This document shows, piece after piece, positions 46,779-55,111 of a stretch of DNA of 64,000 nt; position 1 is the stretch's first letter, and every line of letters begins with the position of its first letter. The notes under the pieces are model-generated. The model saw nothing but the letters and a program-made list of their open reading frames with translations. It was not told the origin of the DNA and did no database searches. The translations under genes and the position numbers were made by a program. This DNA is from Aquibaculum arenosum (GTDB lineage Bacteria > Pseudomonadota > Alphaproteobacteria > Kiloniellales > DSM-21159), in contig NZ_JARHUD010000005.1 of the NCBI RefSeq assembly GCF_029222965.1, positions 124,001 to 188,000 on the forward strand, written 5' to 3'.

Positions 46779-47546
46779 TCAGGAAAGATCGAGGCTGGCG
46801 ATAATTTCTTCTTTCAGTCGCTGCACCTCGACCGCGGTGCGCGAGCGCGGCCGAGGCTGATCGACATCCACCTCGCGGTGAATTCGCCCGGGGTGACCGC
46901 GCAGCACCACGACGCGATCCGACAGCACCACCGCCTCCTCGACATCATGTGTGACCAGAATAAGGGTAAAGCCTTCCCGTTCCCACAGTTCCACGAGGTG
47001 ATCCTGGAGCTTCAATCGGGTGAAACTGTCCAGCGCGGAAAAGGGCTCGTCCAGCAGCAGAACCGAGGGCTGGCGCACCAGTGCACGCGCGATCGCGACC
47101 CGTTGGGCCATGCCACCTGAAAGCTGTCGCGGCAGGGCCGAAGCGAAGTCTGCGAGCCCCACCTTTTCCAAAGCATCTGCTATTCGCCGATCCTGTTCGC
47201 GGCGTGCCAGGTCCAGCAGGGCCAGGCGCACATTCTCGGTCACTGACAGCCAGGGCATCAGCCGCGGCTCCTGGAACACCATGCCCACATTGGGTGAGGG
47301 CCCGGTCACCGGCCGGCCTTCAAGGCGAATGTCGCCGCCGGTGGGTTGGTCCAGACCACAGACAAGCCGCAACAGGGTGGATTTACCGCAACCGGATGTG
47401 CCAACCAGGCTCACGATTTCCCGGTCACCGATGCGAAGATCCACCCCTTCCAGGGCCGTGTGGGTCAGACCGCCGCCATCAGCGAAGGTCTTGCTGAGTT
47501 GCGAGATATCAAGCACGGCCGGACTCCTGGCTGGCGCCGTAGCCAT
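46779..47546 (-). CDS. ssuB: ATPase of a sulfonate/nitrate-type ABC importer (SsuB-like)
   Basis: The 255-residue ATPase shows Walker A GTSGCGKSTLL (about 49-59), the VFQEPRLMPWLSV Q-loop typical of SsuB/TauB/NrtD, signature LSGGMAQR, and Walker B LLLDEPFSALD with LVTHDVEEA. It overlaps the permease gene by 38 bases. The family imports sulfonates, taurine or nitrate; sulfonate is favoured because the binding protein is of the SsuA type. Confidence 0.88.
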   Translation of the reverse strand: MATAPARSPAVLDISQLSKTFADGGGLTHTALEGVDLRIGDREIVSLVGTSGCGKSTLLRLVCGLDQPTGGDIRLEGRPVTGPSPNVGMVFQEPRLMPWLSVTENVRLALLDLARREQDRRIADALEKVGLADFASALPRQLSGGMAQRVAIARALVRQPSVLLLDEPFSALDSFTRLKLQDHLVELWEREGFTLILVTHDVEEAVVLSDRVVVLRGHPGRIHREVDVDQPRPRSRTAVEVQRLKEEIIASLDLS

Positions 47547-48366
47547 CCTGCCAGGCAGTCAGGCGTCGCGCCGCGGCAGCAATCAGCGCATCAGAGAGCT
47601 TTCCGGCCACGGCAAAGAGCAACAGGGCGCCGATGATGATTGCCGGGCGCCCGGTCATCTGCCCATCGATCATCAGGAAGCCGAGTCCCTGGCTTGCCCC
47701 CATCAATTCCGCGGCAATCACGAACATCCAGCCCAGTGCCAGGCCGGAGCGCAGGCCGGTGAGATAGCTGGGCAGCGTGGCGGGAATGAGTATGCGCCGA
47801 ATGAGATCGAAACGGCCGAGGCCGTTGACCCGGGCCACCTCCACCAGCTTGCGATCGGTCGACTGAATGCCGCTCATCAGGTTCAGATAGACGGGAAAGA
47901 AGACTCCGACGCCGATGAGGGTGATCTTCGAGGCTTCGAAGATGCCAAACCAGAGAATGAAGAGCGGCACCCAGGCGAGCGAGGGCACGGCCTTGAGGGC
48001 CTGGAGCGTGGGGTCGAGATAGGCCCGGGCGCTGCTGGAATAGCCGGTCAGCGCGCCGAGGAGGGTGGCCGCAAGCGCACCGGCGGCAAAGCCAACGGCT
48101 ACCCGCCAAACGGTGATGGCGATGTGCTCGGCCAGCACACCACCGGCGGCAAGCGCTAGCAACTCGTTGGCCACGACGGCCGGGGCGGGCAGCAGATAGT
48201 CGGGGAAGACGCCGGCGCTGGTCAGACTCTGCCACAAGAGCAGCAACACCGCCGGAAGAGCGAAAGCACGCAAGCGCGCCAGGCGAGGCAGAGGGACGCG
48301 CGGCGTCGCCCTGCCCTGCACGCCGGGCGGAAGGTCCGCCCGGCGCTCCAAGGTGATCACGGACAT
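47509..48366 (-). CDS. ssuC: Permease of a sulfonate/nitrate-type ABC importer (SsuC-like)
   Basis: The 285-residue membrane protein has six segments and the EAA loop VNGLGRFDLIRRILIPATLPSYLTGLRSGLALGW. This WMFVIAAELMGASQGLGFLM form is typical of SsuC. The ATG at 48366 is preferred because GAGG lies 9 bases upstream and an in-frame start at 48414 would overlap the binding-protein gene. It is the second gene of ssuA-ssuC-ssuB. Confidence 0.88.
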   Translation of the reverse strand: MSVITLERRADLPPGVQGRATPRVPLPRLARLRAFALPAVLLLLWQSLTSAGVFPDYLLPAPAVVANELLALAAGGVLAEHIAITVWRVAVGFAAGALAATLLGALTGYSSSARAYLDPTLQALKAVPSLAWVPLFILWFGIFEASKITLIGVGVFFPVYLNLMSGIQSTDRKLVEVARVNGLGRFDLIRRILIPATLPSYLTGLRSGLALGWMFVIAAELMGASQGLGFLMIDGQMTGRPAIIIGALLLFAVAGKLSDALIAAAARRLTAWQDGYGASQESGRA

Positions 48367-48376
48367 GTGCGATGCC

Positions 48377-49378
48377 TCACTGCGTCTCGACGACGGCGTT
48401 GAGGTAGCGCTCATCGATCAGCTCGTCGACAAGCAGGGCTATGTCGGTGCCCTCGTCGATCACGCCGATCTTCTGCAGCACTTCCCCGGCCGCGACGAAG
48501 GTTTCGCGGTGCGGCTGTCCGATCGCCGGCGTGCTGAGATCCGTGCGCTCCTCGAGCTGTTTCTGAGCGACCTCCGGCGTGATCTTCGCCGCTTCAACCA
48601 ATGCGGCCTGCAACTCGTCGGGGTGTTCGAGTGCATAGCGCCGGGCCCGTTCATAGACTTCTAGCACCCGCTCCACCGTCTCCGGATGAGCCTCTGCAAA
48701 GGCTTCCCGCACATTCAAGATGCCGTAGGTGTTGAGATCGGGAGCACGGTGGAAGAGGCGGACACCCGATTCCAGCTCGCCTGTGGCCATGTGAGGATCC
48801 AGGCCGGCCCAGGCATCCACCTGGCGACCGACGAGGGCCCGATAGCCGTCGGGATGCTGCAGCAGGACTGGGCGAATGTCCTCTTCGCTCAAGCCCGCGG
48901 CGTCCAGGGCACGCAGCAGGAAGATATGCGGGTCGGTGCCCCGGGTAACGGCCACCGACTTGCCCTTCAGATCTTCGACGCTCTCGATATCGGAATCGGC
49001 ACGGGTGACCAGTGCAGTCCATTCGGGCTTGGAATAGGCGTAGATGGACTTGATCGGCAGCCCGCCAGCCTTGCCGATAACGGCTGCGGCACCGGCGGTG
49101 GAGCCGAAGTCGATGGAACTGCCGCGCAGGAACTCGAGCGCCTTGTTGGACCCGAGGGACAGAACCCAGCGCACCTCGGTGCCCTCGTCGGCAAAGGCTT
49201 CTTCAAGCCAGCCCTTGTTCTTCAGCAGGATGCTGACCGGGTTGTAGTAGGCCCAGTCGATGTTGATGCGGTCGGGGGGCGACGCTGCCTGAAGCGGAGC
49301 AGGCGAAGCGGCGAGCAGGCCGCCGGCGAGAAATGCGGCCCCAAGTGACAGAAAGTAACGCTTGGTAACGGGGAACAT
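48377..49378 (-). CDS. ssuA: Aliphatic sulfonate-type periplasmic binding protein (SsuA-like)
   Basis: The 333-residue protein has a signal peptide ending near LQAASPP. The mature part has INIDWAYYNPVSILLKNKGWLEEAF, GSNKALEFLRGSSIDFGSTAGAAA and VTRGTDPHIFLLRALDAAG, blocks of the SsuA/aliphatic sulfonate binding family. It captures alkanesulfonates as a sulfur source for desulfonation. No ssuD monooxygenase gene is in view. The 5' leader holds a putative SAM-II riboswitch with a terminator, which would fit repression when sulfur amino acids are plentiful. Confidence 0.87.
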   Translation of the reverse strand: MFPVTKRYFLSLGAAFLAGGLLAASPAPLQAASPPDRINIDWAYYNPVSILLKNKGWLEEAFADEGTEVRWVLSLGSNKALEFLRGSSIDFGSTAGAAAVIGKAGGLPIKSIYAYSKPEWTALVTRADSDIESVEDLKGKSVAVTRGTDPHIFLLRALDAAGLSEEDIRPVLLQHPDGYRALVGRQVDAWAGLDPHMATGELESGVRLFHRAPDLNTYGILNVREAFAEAHPETVERVLEVYERARRYALEHPDELQAALVEAAKITPEVAQKQLEERTDLSTPAIGQPHRETFVAAGEVLQKIGVIDEGTDIALLVDELIDERYLNAVVETQ

Positions 49379-49473
49379 GATTTACTCCTCCCTCTTGCGA
49401 CGCCGTAGGCGCCTCTTGCATGAGCGAGGCTCCACGACATCGGGTAAGGAGAAGTCCGCCAGGAACTGGGCAA

Positions 49474-49503
49474 TAAAAAACCCGCCGATCCTGAGCGGCG
49501 GGT
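49474..49503 (-). terminator. Leader terminator upstream of ssuA (expression platform)
   Basis: On the minus strand ACCCGCCG pairs with CGGCGGGT over 8 bp with an 8-base loop, followed by six T and ATTG. It lies 95 bases before the ssuA start, inside the leader. An alternative hairpin (49498-49513, GCGGGT/ACCCGC with a TCGG loop) uses the same ACCCGC strand, so the two cannot form together. Confidence 0.8.
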
Positions 49504-49513
49504 CCGAACCCGC
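49498..49513 (-). promoter_or_regulatory. Anti-terminator hairpin of the ssuA leader
   Basis: GCGGGT and ACCCGC close a TCGG tetraloop just after the putative aptamer. The ACCCGC part is also the 5' arm of the downstream terminator, giving a classic two-state switch. Confidence 0.6.
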
Positions 49514-49515
49514 TC

Positions 49516-49568
49516 GCTTTAGCTGGAATTTATATAGCGCCCCGCAAGCTGAGCCTCAAAGCGGCGCT
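49516..49568 (-). promoter_or_regulatory. Putative SAM-II (SAM-alpha) riboswitch aptamer in the ssuACB leader
   Basis: Read on the minus strand: AGCGCC (49563-49568) pairs with GGCGCT (49536-49541) as stem P1. The 21-base loop contains GCTTTGA and GCTTGC. After P1 come ATAAAT and GCTAAAG. SAM-II RNAs have a P1 stem, a loop with GAUUUG and GCUUGC, then UAAA and GCUAAA. The pattern and order match, and a terminator follows at once. The pseudoknot partner is CCAG where CAAG is expected, which weakens the call. A -35/-10 pair (TTGAGG, 17 bases, TATATA) overlaps the same bases and is a rival reading. SAM control of a sulfur-source importer makes biological sense. Confidence 0.62.
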
Positions 49569-49794
49569 GTATGATTTTCCTAAAGCCGATCCTGCGCGCA
49601 GGTCAAACGAAAAATGCGCGGCGGGTCAAATTTCTTCCTATGGCCGCTTTCAGCCCCCCAATAGTTGCCGGTCAAGAAACAAATTATGCCCATCTAGCTG
49701 GATTATCATTTGAGGCTGCGCATGGCATCTCTGACCTCAACGCGGTCCGTACGGGGCCGCCCTGCCCCACCCGAAATCAAAGAGGACCTGAACC
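49569..49794. promoter_or_regulatory. Divergent intergenic region between the sulfonate operon and doxX
   Basis: Together with the riboswitch and terminator this makes a 416-base non-coding gap. On the minus strand TTGACC (-35) lies upstream of the putative aptamer with a weak TTAGGA (-10) 17 bases on, a plausible promoter for the sulfonate operon. No clear promoter for doxX is visible. The region is less GC-rich than its surroundings. I see no reading frame with coding character. Confidence 0.4.
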
Positions 49795-50217
49795 ATGCTT
49801 CCGCCGACCGCACCGCTGGGCGCTCTGTTGCTCCGCCTGACCCTTGGAGTCGCCTTTGTCGCTCACGGGCTGATGAAGGTGTTCATGTTCACCATTCCTG
49901 GCACCGTGGCCTACTTTGAGAGCCTCGGTTATCCCGGACTTTTCGCCTACCTCGTTATCCTCGCAGAGATTGGCGGCGGTTTGCTCCTCATCCTGGGTGT
50001 TCAGGTGAGGTTGATCGCACTTCTGCTCCTGCCCACCATGATTGGCGCCCTGCTTGAACACACCGGGAACGGCTGGGTGTTCAGTGCCGAAGGTGGCGGT
50101 TGGGAATATCCGGTGTTCTGGATCGCGGCTCTGCTGGCACAGGCCCTGATCGGCCCGGGGGCCTATGCGCTGCGCATTCCCGCGTTGCGTCCCCTGGAAG
50201 CCCGCGGCTGGGCGTGA
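49795..50217 (+). CDS. DoxX-family membrane protein
   Basis: The 140-residue product has four hydrophobic segments and DoxX marks: RLTLGVAFVAHGLMKVF (about 14-30) and LGYPGLFAYLVILAEIGGGLLLILG (about 44-68). DoxX proteins are linked to oxidative stress and thiosulfate handling, but most have no proven role. It faces away from the sulfonate operon and stands 18 bases before the convergent prmA gene. Confidence 0.88.
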   Translation: MLPPTAPLGALLLRLTLGVAFVAHGLMKVFMFTIPGTVAYFESLGYPGLFAYLVILAEIGGGLLLILGVQVRLIALLLLPTMIGALLEHTGNGWVFSAEGGGWEYPVFWIAALLAQALIGPGAYALRIPALRPLEARGWA

Positions 50218-50235
50218 TTGATCCGACGGGCCGTC

Positions 50236-51129
50236 TCAAGCGCCGCGACGCAGAAGCAACGTGCTCCAGTTGCCGATGCGCCAGCGGCGTTCGAGCTTGA
50301 GACCAACGGCACGGTGACGGGCCAGAACTTGGCGCTCCTGTCGTCGGATCAGGCCCGATAACACCACCCGGCCGCCCGGCGCCAGATGCCGGGCTGTGTC
50401 GGTGGCCATGGCACAAAGTGGCCCGGCCAGAATGTTTGCGAGGATCAGGTCGTAGGGAGCGCGGCGGCTGATCTCGTGTGACCGGTATCCCCGGCTTTCC
50501 ACGAGCGTGACCCGCGTCGCAACTCGATTGAGTTTTGCATTGTCGCGCGCCACGGACACCGAGGGCGCATCCAGGTCGCTGCCGAGCACCCGGAGATGCG
50601 GCCAAAGCCGCGCCGCGCCGAAAGCAAGGATGCCTGAGCCGCAGCCCAGGTCCAGCGCACGCCTTGGCTTGCGCCGACGGTCTTTGGCGAGCGCTTCCAG
50701 AGCCAGCAGGCAGCCGCGCGTCGTCTCGTGCCGTCCGGTCCCGAAGGCAACGTTCGCATCGATCAACAGCGGGATTGAGCCAGAGGGCGGCTTTCGATCC
50801 ACATGGCTGCCGTAGACCCAGAAACGCCCGGCGGTCAGGGCCGGAAGCGACGCCCGGCTCTCGGCAACCCAGTCGATCTCGGGCATGAGCTCGAGCGTGA
50901 ACTCCGGAACGTCACAGCCGGTCACCATCGCTGCCACGGAGAGTTGGGCGTAGACCGCTGGCCGGCCGGGGTCCTCGCCGAGATAAAGCTGCAGCGGCAC
51001 CAGCCCCTTTTCGTCGGGACCGCCCACATCCAGGGCCCCACCCAGGGCCTCCAGAGCGGCCTCGAACATCGGCACACTGCCCTCCGGCACCCGGAGCGAC
51101 AGGAGATAGATGGGCAGCATCTTGGCCAC
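50236..51129 (-). CDS. prmA: Ribosomal protein L11 methyltransferase
   Basis: The 297-residue SAM-dependent enzyme has an N-terminal L11-binding domain and a C-terminal Rossmann domain. The conserved AFGTGRHETTRGCL block (about 128-141) precedes the SAM motif ALDLGCGSGILAFGA (about 158-172). The substrate motif NILAGPLCAMA is near 232. It trimethylates L11. The start ATG at 51129 follows cysS by 64 bases on the same strand. Confidence 0.9.
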   Translation of the reverse strand: MAKMLPIYLLSLRVPEGSVPMFEAALEALGGALDVGGPDEKGLVPLQLYLGEDPGRPAVYAQLSVAAMVTGCDVPEFTLELMPEIDWVAESRASLPALTAGRFWVYGSHVDRKPPSGSIPLLIDANVAFGTGRHETTRGCLLALEALAKDRRRKPRRALDLGCGSGILAFGAARLWPHLRVLGSDLDAPSVSVARDNAKLNRVATRVTLVESRGYRSHEISRRAPYDLILANILAGPLCAMATDTARHLAPGGRVVLSGLIRRQERQVLARHRAVGLKLERRWRIGNWSTLLLRRGA

Positions 51130-51193
51130 GCTGGTCAGGACCTTTCACTGGTGAAACGGCGGCACCGGCGCCGCAGGTTGCCGCTGCAAATGG

Positions 51194-52561
51194 TCATGCG
51201 CGCCGCCATGTGGTGCCGTGAGGGCCGTCCTCAAGCAGGATGCCTTGCGCCGCCAGTGCATCGCGGATGCGGTCCGCCTCGGCGAAGTCACGCGCCTTGC
51301 GCGCCGCCTGCCGGTCGGCGATGGCCGCTTCTATGGCTGCGGCATCGTCCTCGCCCGCCTGAAACCAGGCTTCGGGGTCTTGCTGCAGGAAGCCAAGCAG
51401 CGCCCCACCGGCACGCAGAACGGCGGCGGCCTGCGCCTTCTCGTCGCCCGATGCCTTGTTGACAGCATGGGCGGCCTCATGAAGCTTCGCCAGCGCCAGA
51501 GGGGTGTTCAGATCGTCACAAAGCGCGTCGATCAGGCCTTCGGGCGGCTCCGCAGTGTCGTCCAGCGGCAGGCCCCGCAGGGCGCCATAAAGCCCGTCGA
51601 GCTGCGCCCGCCCCTCGGCCAGCTTCTCCCGGGTGATGTCGAGCGGCTGGCGATAGTGTCCGGACAGCAGCGCCAGGCGAATGGCCTCGCCCAGAACGCC
51701 CTCTTCCAGCAGCTGCCGCACCGTGAGGAAGTTGCCCAGGGACTTGGACATCTTCTCGCCGCCCACGACCACATAGCCGTTGTGCATCCATAGCCGTGCC
51801 ATGTGGGGCGTGCCGTGGGCGCAGCGGCTCTGGGCGATCTCGTTCTCGTGATGGGGAAAGATGAGGTCCAGGCCGCCGCCGTGAATGTCGAAGGTCTCCC
51901 CCAAATGGGCGGCCGACATGGCGGAGCATTCGATGTGCCAACCTGGCCGTCCTCGCCCCCAGGGACTGTCCCAACCCGGCTCTTCGGCTGCAGCCGGCTT
52001 CCAGAGGATGAAATCGGCCGGGTCGCGCTTATAGGGGGCCACCTCGACCCGCGCGCCGGCGATCAGCTCCTCACGGTCGCGTCGCGACAGCGCGCCGTAA
52101 TCCGCCATGGTGCCCACGGCAAAGAGCACATGCCCTTCCGCCTCGTAGGCATGGCCCTGCTCGATCAGGCGCTCGATCATCGCGATCATCTGCGCGATGT
52201 GGCCGGTGGCCCGCGGCTCGATGCTGGGCGGCAGCGCGCCCAGGGCGGCCATGTCGGCGTGGAATGCTTCCGTTGTGCTTTCGGTCACCGTCTCGATCGC
52301 CACGCCCCGCTCCTTGGCAGCGGCGATGATCTTGTCGTCCACGTCCGTGATGTTGCGCGCGTAGGTGACGTGCTCCGCGCCATAGAGGTGCCGCAGCAGG
52401 CGGAAGAGCACATCGAAGACCACCACGGGCCGCGCGTTGCCGATGTGCGCGAAATCATAGACCGTCGGCCCGCAGACATAGAGCCGGACATTGTCCGGAT
52501 CGTCAGGATGGAACAGCTCCCGGCTGCGGGTCAGGGTGTTGTGCAGATGCAGTTCACGCAT
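51194..52561 (-). CDS. cysS: Cysteinyl-tRNA synthetase
   Basis: The 455-residue class I synthetase has the first zinc cysteine and ATP site in [21 protein letters not shown] (about 25-45, HIGN as the HIGH motif). The KMSKS sequence is in [13 protein letters not shown] near 265. The zinc-binding block [14 protein letters not shown] is typical of CysS. The C-terminal helical domain ends in an arginine-rich tail. It stands between gmk and prmA. Confidence 0.95.
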   Translation of the reverse strand: MRELHLHNTLTRSRELFHPDDPDNVRLYVCGPTVYDFAHIGNARPVVVFDVLFRLLRHLYGAEHVTYARNITDVDDKIIAAAKERGVAIETVTESTTEAFHADMAALGALPPSIEPRATGHIAQMIAMIERLIEQGHAYEAEGHVLFAVGTMADYGALSRRDREELIAGARVEVAPYKRDPADFILWKPAAAEEPGWDSPWGRGRPGWHIECSAMSAAHLGETFDIHGGGLDLIFPHHENEIAQSRCAHGTPHMARLWMHNGYVVVGGEKMSKSLGNFLTVRQLLEEGVLGEAIRLALLSGHYRQPLDITREKLAEGRAQLDGLYGALRGLPLDDTAEPPEGLIDALCDDLNTPLALAKLHEAAHAVNKASGDEKAQAAAVLRAGGALLGFLQQDPEAWFQAGEDDAAAIEAAIADRQAARKARDFAEADRIRDALAAQGILLEDGPHGTTWRRA

Positions 52562-52577
52562 GGGCTTGCTTTCTGCC

Positions 52578-53234
52578 TCAGGCCGCGCTGCGCAGGCGGC
52601 TGACGAATTCCGTCAGGCCCACCTGGCGATCGCGCCGCAGGCGCTCGGCGGTCAGGATCGATTTTACTTCCGCCACCGATCGTTCTACCTGGCGATTGAC
52701 GATGATGTAGTCATAGGCGTCCCAGTGGCTCATCTCGTCCGCCGCCTTGGCCATGCGTTCCTGCACCACCTCTTCCGGGTCCAGGGCGCGGGTTCGCAGG
52801 CGGCGTTCCAGCTCCGCGTGGGAAGGCGGCAGGATGAACACCCGCACCAAGTCGCGGGGCATCCGGGAAGACACCTGCTGGGTCCCCTGCCAGTCGATGT
52901 CGAACAACACGTCGCGCCCGGCCTCCAGGGCGGCCTCCACCGGGGCGCGGGGCGTGCCGTAGCGGTTGCCGAAGACCAGTGCGTGCTCCAGCATGTCCTC
53001 GGCCTTCACCATGGCCTCGAAGCGGGGGTGGTCCACAAAATAGTAGTCCACCCCATCGCGTTCTCCCGGACGCTTGGGCCGGGTGGTGGCGGAGATGGAA
53101 AGCGTGAGGTTGGGTTCCTCGGCCATCAGCGCGCGGGAAATCGTCGTCTTGCCCGCGCCGGAGGGAGAGGAAAGCACCAGCATCAAGCCCCGGCGCTTCA
53201 CCTCCGTCGGCGTATCCTTGGCGGTATCCGTCAA
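52578..53234 (-). CDS. gmk: Guanylate kinase
   Basis: The 218-residue kinase phosphorylates GMP. The P-loop is [16 protein letters not shown] (about 21-36). Next comes [23 protein letters not shown], which binds GMP, and the [12 protein letters not shown] block. The final basic helices close the lid. It lies 6 bases after yicC, the standard order yicC-gmk in proteobacteria, and precedes cysS by 16 bases. Confidence 0.95.
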   Translation of the reverse strand: MTDTAKDTPTEVKRRGLMLVLSSPSGAGKTTISRALMAEEPNLTLSISATTRPKRPGERDGVDYYFVDHPRFEAMVKAEDMLEHALVFGNRYGTPRAPVEAALEAGRDVLFDIDWQGTQQVSSRMPRDLVRVFILPPSHAELERRLRTRALDPEEVVQERMAKAADEMSHWDAYDYIIVNRQVERSVAEVKSILTAERLRRDRQVGLTEFVSRLRSAA

Positions 53235-53240
53235 CTCTGC

Positions 53241-54140
53241 CTACTCCAGATTCTGTACCTGCTCGCGCAACTGCTCGATCACGGCCTTCAGCTGCAGGCC
53301 TATGGCCGTCAATTCCACGTCCGCCGACTTGGAACAGAGCGTGTTGGCCTCGCGGTTGAACTCCTGACAGAGGAAATCCAGCCGCCGACCAATGGCGCCC
53401 CCTTCCGAAAGCAGCTTGCGGGCGGCCTGGATATGGGCGTGCAGACGATCCAGTTCCTCGCGTACGTCGGCCTTGCCCACCAGCAGCGCCGCCTCCTGCG
53501 CCAGGCGCTCTTCCGGCAAGGCCGGTGAGGCTTGCAGGAGCTCCTCCACGAGGTTGCGCAGGCGGGTGCGAAGGGCGTCCGGCTGCGTCGCCGCGTGTGC
53601 CGACGCCTGCGCAACCCCATCCTCTATGTCGCGCAAGTGGCCCTCGAGCAGGCTCCCGAGCTGCGTCCCTTCCGCCCGCCGCATCGCCATAAGCTGGTCC
53701 AGCGCCTCGTCCAGGTCAGCCAGCAGCGCGCTGTCGCGGCGGTTGCGCTGGGCCTCGTCCTCCTCTGCGCTTTCCTCGACCGGCTCCAGCACGCCGCGCA
53801 GGCTGAGCAGCCCATCGGCACTGGCGGAGACGGCGGCGCCTTCCTCGTGCAGTTCTCGGGCGACCTCGGCCAGCTCGGCCAGAAGGGCACGATTGACCTT
53901 TATGGGAGCGACCTCGCCCGTCTGGCGCAGGGTGAGGCCGATCTGGAGATTGCCGCGCTGCAGCTTGCCCTGGACCCGCTGGCGAAGGGGATTGTCGAGC
54001 CGGTCCCAGCCCTGCGGCAGGCGGGTGCGCATATCCAGCCCTCGCCCGTTCACGCTGCGGATTTCCCAGCTCCAGGCATAGCGCTCGTCGCCGCCCTGGG
54101 CGCGGGCATAGGCGGTCATGGATCGCAGATCGGCGGACAT
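53241..54140 (-). CDS. YicC-family endoribonuclease
   Basis: The 299-residue product has the YicC N-terminal domain (LRSMTAYARAQGGDERYAWSWEIRSVNGRGLDMRTRLPQGWD, about 5-46) and the DUF1732 C-terminal domain (EELDRLHAHIQAARKLLSEGGAIGRRLDFLCQEFNREANTLCSKS). The E. coli protein is an RNase that helps degrade the small RNA RyhB. It is next to gmk, as in most proteobacteria. Confidence 0.92.
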   Translation of the reverse strand: MSADLRSMTAYARAQGGDERYAWSWEIRSVNGRGLDMRTRLPQGWDRLDNPLRQRVQGKLQRGNLQIGLTLRQTGEVAPIKVNRALLAELAEVARELHEEGAAVSASADGLLSLRGVLEPVEESAEEDEAQRNRRDSALLADLDEALDQLMAMRRAEGTQLGSLLEGHLRDIEDGVAQASAHAATQPDALRTRLRNLVEELLQASPALPEERLAQEAALLVGKADVREELDRLHAHIQAARKLLSEGGAIGRRLDFLCQEFNREANTLCSKSADVELTAIGLQLKAVIEQLREQVQNLE

Positions 54141-54263
54141 GGCATCTCTCTGGCGGGAAGGGACGGCGCCCTTATAGCGGCCCGGACGGTCAGCGCCAAG
54201 CGATGTGCCTGTGCAAGCATGGCGAATCCTTTAGGGTTTCGGCTCAGCAGATCGGGAGGCGAG

Positions 54264-55040
54264 ATGACGCGGCAGACCTTCAGCAATCCTCGGCACGTGC
54301 TGATCACGGGCGCCACCAGCGGCATCGGCGCCGCCTTGGCGCAGGCCTACGCCGAACCGGGCCGCCTGCTGTCGCTTACGGGCCGCGACGGCACGCGGCT
54401 GGCCGCGGTTGCGGAGTCCTGCCGCAAAGCGGGTGCCGAGGTGGTCGCCGCCACCCTCGATGTCTGCGACCGAGAGCGCCTGACACGATGGATCGAAGAG
54501 GTGCACCGGCAACGCCCGCTGGACCTCCTGATCGCCAATGCCGGCATATCCGCCGGGACCGGCGGCGATGGCGAGACGGAGGAGCAGGTTCGGCGCATCT
54601 TTGCCGTCAACGGCGACGGCGTGGTCAACAGCGTGCTACCGGCCATCGACCTGATGCGCCGACAAGGGCACGGCCAGATCGCACTCATGTCGTCTCTCGC
54701 TGCTTTTCGCGGCTTTCCCGGCGCCCCGGCCTACTGTGCCTCCAAGGCAATGGTGCGGGTGTGGGGCGAAGCCTTGCGCGGCGTTCTGGCTCCCGACGGC
54801 ATCGGGGTCTCAGTCATCTGCCCCGGCTACATCGATACGCCTATGACGCGGGTCAATCGCTTTCCCATGCCGTTGCTGATGTCGTCGGAGCGGGCAGCGC
54901 GCATCTGTAAACGCGGGTTGGCGCGCAATCGGGCGCGCATTGCTTTCCCCTTCCCCACCTACTTCGCCGCCTGGCTGCTCGGGGCGCTTCCGCCCGGCCT
55001 TACCGATCCGCTGCTGCGGCGCCTGCCGGCCAAGGAATGA
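54264..55040 (+). CDS. Short-chain dehydrogenase/reductase
   Basis: The 258-residue product has the classical SDR cofactor motif ITGATSGIGAALAQ (about 14-27), NAG in DLLIANAGISAG, the catalytic Ser in LMSSLAAFRG and Tyr-x3-Lys in PAYCASKAMV (about 159-163). The C-terminal hydrophobic block FPTYFAAWLLGALPPGL may attach it to the membrane. The ATG at 54264 has GGGAGG 5 bases before; longer in-frame starts overlap yicC antisense. The substrate is not evident. Confidence 0.87.
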   Translation: MTRQTFSNPRHVLITGATSGIGAALAQAYAEPGRLLSLTGRDGTRLAAVAESCRKAGAEVVAATLDVCDRERLTRWIEEVHRQRPLDLLIANAGISAGTGGDGETEEQVRRIFAVNGDGVVNSVLPAIDLMRRQGHGQIALMSSLAAFRGFPGAPAYCASKAMVRVWGEALRGVLAPDGIGVSVICPGYIDTPMTRVNRFPMPLLMSSERAARICKRGLARNRARIAFPFPTYFAAWLLGALPPGLTDPLLRRLPAKE

Positions 55041-55111
55041 TTGCGCGCCCCGCCTTTCCGTGCCACTCGATGGTCCTGCTCGCGATAGAGTCAGTCAGGG
55101 AGAAGTGCGTC

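Noticed and set aside
49524-49559. Promoter TTGAGG-17-TATATA in the ssuA leader, driving a short hairpin RNA
   Set aside because: Spacing is ideal, but the same bases make up the P1 stem and conserved loop of the putative SAM-II aptamer. Kept only as a rival reading, not as a feature.
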